A stretch of DNA of 38,053 bases from Bryobacterales bacterium. GTDB lineage: Bacteria > Acidobacteriota > Terriglobia > Bryobacterales > Bryobacteraceae. The DNA lies in contig JADZBH010000021.1 in assembly GCA_020852175.1 (NCBI GenBank), positions 1 to 38,053 on the forward strand. Direction: 5' to 3'. The translations under genes and the position numbers were made by a program. The first letter of the stretch is position 1, and the number at the start of each line of letters is the position of its first letter. Positions 33,114-38,053 of the stretch are shown in pieces. Below the pieces are notes generated by a model. That model worked only from the letters and a program-made list of their open reading frames with translations. It searched no databases and had not been told where the DNA came from.

Positions 33114-33934
33114 TGCATTCGTTGTCGCTGCGGACAGCGGACCGGGACAAGGATCTGCTGGTCATGGAACTGTGGGACCGGGGCACGACGGGCGTCCTTG
33201 AAACAGAACTTCCCGGCAATGTTTGGGAGCTGCGCGCCTTCTTCGACGAGCCTTTCGACGCGTCATCCCTTTCCTGCGCCTTCGCCGAACCTCCGCCCGC
33301 TTGGCGCGACGAAGGTTCGCCCGATTGGGAGACCGGTTGGCAGCGGGCTTGGGAACCGCTGCCCGTAGGCCGCCGGCTTCTGCTGCTTCCCGCCTGGATG
33401 CAGCCGCCGCCCGGGCATCCGGACCGCCTCATCGTCCTGGTGCATCCCGGGCAGGCGTCCGGCTCCGGCTATCACGCGCCGACACAATTGGCACTGTTGG
33501 CGTTAGAAACATATCTACAGGAAGATGATTCGGTGCTCGACGTGGGCGCGGGTACGGGCATTTTGTTGGCCGCCGCCGCCGCACTTGGCGCGCGAACCCT
33601 GTTCGGCTGTGAAATCGACCGCTCCGCCGCCGCCATCGCCCAGGCCAACCTTGCCGCCGAGGGCATCCCCGCCCACATCTGGACCGGTTCGCCGCGCTCG
33701 CTGGCGCCGCGCTCGGTTTCGCTCATCGCCGCCAACCTGAACGGGGTGACGCTCGATCTTCTCCTGCCGGAGTTCGCTCGCGTGCTGCGCCCGGGAGGCC
33801 GCATCATTCTTTCCGGCTTCACCGAACGCTGGCGCGCCCGCCTTGCCGCGGAGTATGCCGGGGCCGGGTTTCAACTGCTGGACCGACTCGAACAGGAGCG
33901 CTGGCGCGCGCTTGTCTTCAGTTCCGCACCGTGA
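33113..33934 (+). CDS. PrmA-like SAM-dependent methyltransferase
   Basis: A 273-aa protein whose layout follows ribosomal protein L11 methyltransferase: an N-terminal alpha/beta domain with the WETGWQRAWEPLPVGRRLLL segment, a linker, and a Rossmann domain with SVLDVGAGTGILLAAAAALG (SAM site) and LIAANLNG in place of the usual NIL/NPP-type motif. The loop before the SAM site reads GSGYHAPTQ where PrmA has GTGTHPTT. It may therefore be a divergent PrmA or a relative with another substrate. ATG 33113 overlaps the acyl-CoA synthetase stop, and its stop overlaps the convergent 33918 gene by 17 nt. Confidence 0.75.
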   Translation: MHSLSLRTADRDKDLLVMELWDRGTTGVLETELPGNVWELRAFFDEPFDASSLSCAFAEPPPAWRDEGSPDWETGWQRAWEPLPVGRRLLLLPAWMQPPPGHPDRLIVLVHPGQASGSGYHAPTQLALLALETYLQEDDSVLDVGAGTGILLAAAAALGARTLFGCEIDRSAAAIAQANLAAEGIPAHIWTGSPRSLAPRSVSLIAANLNGVTLDLLLPEFARVLRPGGRIILSGFTERWRARLAAEYAGAGFQLLDRLEQERWRALVFSSAP

Positions 33935-36900
33935 TCACCGGGCGATTGCCGGCCGCGCCATCCACGCTGATCTCCACCGGGTATTCGCCCGCGCCTAACG
34001 GCGGCACGGCCACGTTGGCCTGCGCCAGGCCGATGAAGCCCGGCGTCAGGCCCAGGTACAATACCTGCGCCTCCATGCCGCCAATCGCCGCCCGGACGCT
34101 GCCCGCCGCGCGTGACAACGGTTGGCCCGGCGCCACCGCGCCCGTCGCCACCGCGTTGTCCAGCGCGCCTATGCCGGTCAGATACACCGTCACCACTTCG
34201 CCTGCCCGCGCCGGATTGTTGGATGCATTCAAGGAACCGTTGGCGTTCTGGGCCACCGCGCGGTTCACGCCGTACTGGAAGATGCCGGGAGCGGCTGCTT
34301 TCACGGTGGCTTTGCGCGCCTCCGACGCTACGCCATCCACCGACACCACCACGCTGGCTTCGCCCGCCCCAAGCTCGAACGGAACCTGGCCGTTCACCTG
34401 GCCCGGGCTGACGAAATTCACCGGAACCGGAGCGCCGTTCATCGTCACCGTCACGCCGCGCAGCGAGCGCGGCCACGGCGTGGAATCCGCCGTCTGCGTG
34501 CCTCCGGCCAGGTTCGTTCCAAAAATGCTGAACAGGCCGCCCGGCGAGATCGCCACGAAGCCATCGGCGGCGCTCACCACGCCGCCTTCGCCGATGACAG
34601 GCGCGGCGCCCGCACGCTGCTCCAAAACGCGCACGCGGTGATTCTGCGTGTCGGTGAAGTAGATGCGGCCATCGCCGCCCGCCGCGACGTCCGACGGCCC
34701 GCGCAGCATGGCCGCCACGGCGGGCGCGCCGTCGCCCGCGAAGCCCGCTTCGCCCGTTCCGGCAATCGTTCGCAATCTTCCATCAGGTGTCACCATGCGG
34801 ATCCGGTTATTGCCCCGGTCGGCGATAAACACGTTGCCCGCCGCATCGGCGGCCACTCCAGCCGGACTGTTCAACGCCACTTGCAACGCCGGCCCCGAGG
34901 CGGCTTGAAATCCCGCCTGCCCGCTGCCGGCCACGGTGCGAATCTTCTGATCCGCGGCCGATACCACGCGGACGCGATGATTGTCGGTGTCGGCGATATA
35001 CAGGTCGCCTTTTGTATCCACGAACACGTCGGAGGGCGAACTTAAGCGGGCCTGTGTGGCGGATCCGCCGTCGCCCCGAAAGCCCGCTACGCCGGTCCCG
35101 GCCACGGCGTGCGGCGGTCCGTTGCCAACGGCGATCACCACATGATCGGTCGCGAGCGCGATATAGAGCGTTCCATCCGCGCCCACGGTGATACCCCGCA
35201 AATTTTCCAGTCCCGACGCGTATGTGCTCAACGATCCGTTTTCCACCTTGCGGATGCGCCGGTTACCCGCATCGGCGATGTAGTAGCCGCCGCTGGTGAG
35301 CGCCAGCCCGCGAGGCTGTTGAAAGGTGGCCAGCCTGGGGTCTCCGCCATCGCCCGCCACGCCCGCCTGTCCGGTTCCGGCAGCCCGGCGGATGACGCCA
35401 TCGGCGCCGATGCGCTTGATGGTGTGATTGCCCGTATCGCTCACATACACCGTGCCGTCGGCGGCCACCGCCACCGTATCCGGGCTGCTCAACGTCGCCC
35501 GTGCCGCTGGACCATCGTCGCCCGTGTTGGCCGGCGAACCGGTGCCCGCCAGCGTCGATACGAGATAGCCCGGGTCCGCCTCGGCGGCCGCCACGGTAAG
35601 TTTCACGGGCACTGTCATCGGCGAATTGGCCGCTTGTGACGAACGCACGGTGATCGACCCTTCATACGCGCCCGCCGCCAGTCCCGCGGCGGACACCTGT
35701 ACAATCGCCTTGGCCGGCGTTGTCCCGGCGATATTCGTCAACCTCAGCCAGCCGCCGCCTGCCGTGTTCACTTCAACCGGCACCGCCCAGAGTTGCGTTT
35801 CGGCCAGCCCCAGCGTCAGATCCAGACTCCCGGATTGCCCTGGCGCCAGCGTGAACTGGTAGTTGGTCCGCGGCGCGGCCAGTGTCGGCTTCACCGTGCC
35901 GAACGCGGGCGTCCACGCCGCTCCGCCATTGCCCGATTTGAACAGTCCCGCCGCCGTGCCCGCCACCAGTTGCGAGGTGTTCGATGTGTTGATGCCCAGC
36001 GTGGAAGGCCCCAGCGCTCCGGTTATGCAGGTACGCCCCCAACTGAATCCTTGATCCAACGTCAGATCGATGCATGACGCGTTGCCTGGCCCGAGCGTCG
36101 TGATCAACAACGTGCGCGAGGCAGGCGAGGGATACCCGATCGAGAATGCCTGTGCCGCACGGCGCTGCAGCACCACGTTGCCCGGGTTCAGCACGTCCAG
36201 GCGGTACACGCCAACGCCCGCGCCTTGCCCTGCCGCCGCTATATAGAGGTAGGCCGGATCGGTTGCATCCATCACCATGCCCGTCACCGTCGAACCTTCC
36301 GCGATGGGCAGCGACGATTTCGTGTTCACGGGCCACGTCGTGCCCGCATCGGGCGACCGCAGCACCTGCGATCGCATCGCGTACATCCACAACTGCCGGT
36401 CGTGCGGCGAGATCAGGAACCGCAGCGGCGTGTCCGGCAGCGTCGCCGCCTGGGTCCAACTCGCCGCTCCGTCCGCGGTTTTGTAGACTCCGTTGGCCAC
36501 CACGCAGTAGATGGTCCGCGGCTGTCCCGGTTCAAATTGAAAGGAGTGCACGAAGCCCCCTTCGCCCGGCAAACCCTGGTTCATCGGACTCCAGGTGACT
36601 CCCGTGTCCGTTGACTTCCACACGCCGCCCTCGGCCGCCTCGGTTGTTGCGTACATCACCGTCGTGCTGCCGGGCTCGAAGAGGATTTGAGTGAACTGCG
36701 GTTGGGGCGCGCCGGGCGGTCGCGGATAGATGGTGTCGAACTGGTGCCCGAGTAACTGAAATTCGGCGTGTGTGCTGCGGAACAGCCCAGTGCCCACGGT
36801 GGCAAACAGCACCGGCGTGGCCGAGGGGCTCAAGGCCACCACGCCCACCGGCAGGTTCATCCGGTTCTGGGCGCCGGCGTCGAAGGCCATCAGCAGGGAG

Positions 36901-36935
36901 GCCGCTACAAGCACTGGCCGCATGGGGAGGGGCAT
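33918..36935 (-). CDS. Large secreted BNR/NHL-repeat protein with Solibacter-type C-terminal domain
   Basis: A 1005-aa protein with signal peptide 1-23 (LVAASLLMAFDAGAQ). Residues about 30-345 read as BNR/sialidase-type beta-propeller repeats (GVWKSTDTGVTWSPM, GVYKTADGAASW, GLFKSGNGGAAW). A BACON/Ig-like stretch spans about 360-450. About 455-770 is an NHL propeller of repeated GTG.AG..GDGG.A..A.L..P..V (six copies). The last 225 residues (ISPGGLFSIFGTNLAGGT ... LTPGFIGLAQANVAVPPLGA) match TIGR03437 as I know it. TAAGAT ends 6 nt before ATG 36935. Role unknown; propellers bind sugars or proteins, and the C-terminal domain may anchor or sort the protein at the surface. Confidence 0.88.
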   Translation of the reverse strand: MPLPMRPVLVAASLLMAFDAGAQNRMNLPVGVVALSPSATPVLFATVGTGLFRSTHAEFQLLGHQFDTIYPRPPGAPQPQFTQILFEPGSTTVMYATTEAAEGGVWKSTDTGVTWSPMNQGLPGEGGFVHSFQFEPGQPRTIYCVVANGVYKTADGAASWTQAATLPDTPLRFLISPHDRQLWMYAMRSQVLRSPDAGTTWPVNTKSSLPIAEGSTVTGMVMDATDPAYLYIAAAGQGAGVGVYRLDVLNPGNVVLQRRAAQAFSIGYPSPASRTLLITTLGPGNASCIDLTLDQGFSWGRTCITGALGPSTLGINTSNTSQLVAGTAAGLFKSGNGGAAWTPAFGTVKPTLAAPRTNYQFTLAPGQSGSLDLTLGLAETQLWAVPVEVNTAGGGWLRLTNIAGTTPAKAIVQVSAAGLAAGAYEGSITVRSSQAANSPMTVPVKLTVAAAEADPGYLVSTLAGTGSPANTGDDGPAARATLSSPDTVAVAADGTVYVSDTGNHTIKRIGADGVIRRAAGTGQAGVAGDGGDPRLATFQQPRGLALTSGGYYIADAGNRRIRKVENGSLSTYASGLENLRGITVGADGTLYIALATDHVVIAVGNGPPHAVAGTGVAGFRGDGGSATQARLSSPSDVFVDTKGDLYIADTDNHRVRVVSAADQKIRTVAGSGQAGFQAASGPALQVALNSPAGVAADAAGNVFIADRGNNRIRMVTPDGRLRTIAGTGEAGFAGDGAPAVAAMLRGPSDVAAGGDGRIYFTDTQNHRVRVLEQRAGAAPVIGEGGVVSAADGFVAISPGGLFSIFGTNLAGGTQTADSTPWPRSLRGVTVTMNGAPVPVNFVSPGQVNGQVPFELGAGEASVVVSVDGVASEARKATVKAAAPGIFQYGVNRAVAQNANGSLNASNNPARAGEVVTVYLTGIGALDNAVATGAVAPGQPLSRAAGSVRAAIGGMEAQVLYLGLTPGFIGLAQANVAVPPLGAGEYPVEISVDGAAGNRPVITVRN

Positions 36936-36972
36936 CCCTTCATCTTAGCGGCAGCCCGCGCTTGCGCCGCCG

Positions 36973-37761
36973 CTAGCGCAACTCCCAGTGGTCGCCTTTG
37001 TAGACCGCGTTGGACTCGTCCCAAGTGCCGAATTTGCACGCCATCTGCCCGCCATCGACCAGCAGCGCCGCGCCCGTCACGAACGACGCCAGCGGCGAAG
37101 CCAGGAACGCGACGGCCTGTGCCACCTCCTCCGGTTCACCGCCACGCCCAAGCGGAATCTGCTGGAAGTACGGCTTGCCGATGCCGTCGTCCTCGAACGC
37201 CCGCGCCGTCAGCCGCGTGCGGATCATTCCCGGGCAGACGGCGTTCACGCGCACTCCATGCGGTCCCAGTTCGTTCGCCGAAGTGTGCAAGAGTCCCAGC
37301 ACGCCCGCCTTGGTGGCGTTGTACGCCGTGTGCAGCGATTCGCCGTCGAAGCTGTTGGTGGACGCCGTGATCACGATCGCCCCTGAGCGCCGCCGCATCA
37401 TACCGGCCGCCGCCGCTTGCAGGCAGAGAAACACACCCGACAGATTCACGGCCAGTGTCTGCTGCCAAACCTCCCAACTGGTTTCTCCCAGGGAATGAAA
37501 ACGGCAGATGCCGGCATTCAGAATGGCGATGTCCACATCGCCCGCCGCCGCGAACGCCGCCGCCACTTCACCGGGCTTGGTCACGTCCATGGCATGGCCC
37601 CGTCCGCCCCAGGCCCGCGCGGCCTCTTCCGGTTTTTCCCCTGCCAGGTCGAACGCCCACACCATGGCGCCAGCCTCAGCCAAAGCGAGCGCGCAGGCCC
37701 TTCCGATTCCATTCGCCCCGCCGGTGACGACCGCCGTTTTTCCGCTCAAATCAATTCGCAT
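36973..37761 (-). CDS. Short-chain dehydrogenase/reductase (SDR)
   Basis: A 262-aa classical SDR. The NAD(P) site is TGGANGIGR (12-20), followed by Asp at the end of strand 2 (AFDLAG), which favours NAD. The catalytic set is Ser in ITASTNS and YNATK (Tyr and Lys), with ILNAG and the C-terminal FVTGAALLVDGG typical of this class. Substrate unknown. A TACACT hexamer (37768-37773, minus strand) ends 6 nt before ATG 37761, so the mRNA is probably leaderless. The promoter faces the tRNA-Val gene, and its -35 region overlaps the tRNA's -10. Confidence 0.92.
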   Translation of the reverse strand: MRIDLSGKTAVVTGGANGIGRACALALAEAGAMVWAFDLAGEKPEEAARAWGGRGHAMDVTKPGEVAAAFAAAGDVDIAILNAGICRFHSLGETSWEVWQQTLAVNLSGVFLCLQAAAAGMMRRRSGAIVITASTNSFDGESLHTAYNATKAGVLGLLHTSANELGPHGVRVNAVCPGMIRTRLTARAFEDDGIGKPYFQQIPLGRGGEPEEVAQAVAFLASPLASFVTGAALLVDGGQMACKFGTWDESNAVYKGDHWELR

Positions 37762-37790
37762 CCCGACAGTGTACCCCCGCGAGCGCGTGG

Positions 37791-37796
37791 TACAAT
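37791..37796 (+). promoter_or_regulatory. -10 element of tRNA-Val
   Basis: TACAAT ends 9 nt before the mature tRNA, so transcription should start around 37803. Its reverse strand TTGTAC (37790-37795) is a weak -35 for the divergent SDR gene with a 16-nt spacer to TACACT. Confidence 0.5.
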
Positions 37797-37805
37797 CAGT
37801 CGTTT

Positions 37806-37882
37806 GGGCCTGTAGCTCAGTTGGTTAGAGCGCTACCTTGACACGGTAGAGGTCACAGATTCGAGTTCTGTCAGGCCCACCA
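37806..37882 (+). tRNA. tRNA-Val(GAC)
   Basis: A complete 77-nt cloverleaf. The acceptor stem GGGCCTG pairs with CAGGCCC; the anticodon stem CTACC/GGTAG encloses TTGACAC, giving anticodon GAC for valine GUC and GUU codons. The T arm is ACAGA-TTCGAGT-TCTGT. The 3' CCA is encoded (37880-37882). An insertion sequence end lies within 6-40 bp downstream. Confidence 0.97.
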
Positions 37883-37891
37883 TTCCCTGGT

Positions 37892-37933
37892 TCTACGCCA
37901 GGCTGGGCTCTACGCCATTAGGGCTCTACGCCA
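37892..37933. repeat. Three near-tandem copies of TCTACGCCA at an IS end
   Basis: TCTACGCCA occurs at 37892-37900, 37909-37917 and 37925-37933. The last two copies share the longer GGGCTCTACGCCA. Starting with GG-CTCT they resemble terminal repeats of ISL3-family elements, and an ISL3-type transposase tail follows. The outer end is therefore here, next to the tRNA. Confidence 0.6.
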
Positions 37934-37965
37934 ACAACGGGGGCAAACCCCAATCCCAAGACCTC

Positions 37966-38053
37966 CTAAGAACATAACACCTGCACGCGCTGGCGATAGT
38001 TCTCGAAATTGCGAAAGCCGTAGGCCTGTCTGGTGATGGTCTCCATCTTGTTG
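37966..38053 (-). CDS. C-terminal end of an ISL3-family transposase (rest outside window)
   Basis: On the minus strand a frame entering from 38052 ends at TAG 37966-37968 and encodes 28 residues, including ITRQAYGFRNFENYRQRV. The AYGFRNFENYRxR signature closes the DDE transposases of the ISL3 group (IS204/IS1001/IS1096/IS1165). Only the tail is in the window, so whether the element is intact cannot be seen. Transcription is toward tRNA-Val, and terminal-repeat-like copies lie 33-74 bp beyond the stop. Confidence 0.85.
   Translation of the reverse strand, partial: NKMETITRQAYGFRNFENYRQRVQVLCS

Overview
The window looks like chromosomal DNA of a GC-rich Acidobacteriota, most likely the Solibacter/Bryobacter lineage (Bryobacterales). 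The best taxonomic clue is the C-terminal domain of the 33918-36935 protein. It matches what I know as TIGR03437, a domain first described as specific to Solibacter. Supporting clues are futalosine-pathway menaquinone genes, small zinc-ribbon and XRE proteins of a style I associate with Acidobacteria, and about 65% GC with GTG starts common. No database search was run, so all names rest on reading motifs.

Layout, left to right. 1-84 is the unassigned tail of a gene. 163-3260 (+) is a tight acetyltransferase / SpoU-TrmH methyltransferase / gamma-glutamyltransferase unit. 3273-9600 (-) is a MoxR - DUF58 - BatA-like VWA - VWA/GATase-like operon. 9743-11018 (-) holds a membrane-anchored unknown and a CYTH protein. 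11019-11445 has no convincing gene but carries a sigma54-like promoter match and a chain of perfect hairpins. 11446-13095 (-) is a peroxide-stress operon perR-ahpC-ahpD, with a 7-1-7 palindrome on its promoter and a terminator between ahpC and ahpD. 13235-15171 (+) is mqnA-mqnC.

15270-18504 is a cluster of unknowns: two membrane proteins, a 41-aa secreted Cys-x-x-Cys peptide, a 145-aa unknown, and an XRE repressor with a degenerate S24-like domain. 18782-20898 (+) is ubiX, pheA and an RNase T2. 20905-23481 holds a secreted unknown, a small unknown and a SPOR protein. 23524-28190 (-) runs DUF72, VOC, DoxX, an atypical AAA+ ATPase and its VWA partner. lexA (+) follows at 28245. A second gamma-glutamyltransferase (28888-30771, -) is divergent from a 54-aa zinc-ribbon gene across one symmetrical -10 element. 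30982-33934 (+) holds a frameshifted DinB-like gene, an acyl-CoA synthetase and a PrmA-like methyltransferase. A 1005-aa secreted BNR/NHL protein and an SDR follow on the minus strand. The window ends with tRNA-Val(GAC) and the end of an ISL3-type insertion sequence.

The most general signal is in the promoters. Nine first-in-unit genes have a TAnnnT-like hexamer (TGTAAT in one case) ending exactly 6 or 7 nt before the start codon. This is the geometry expected of leaderless mRNAs. Genes inside operons instead have Shine-Dalgarno sequences or 4-nt stop/start overlaps.
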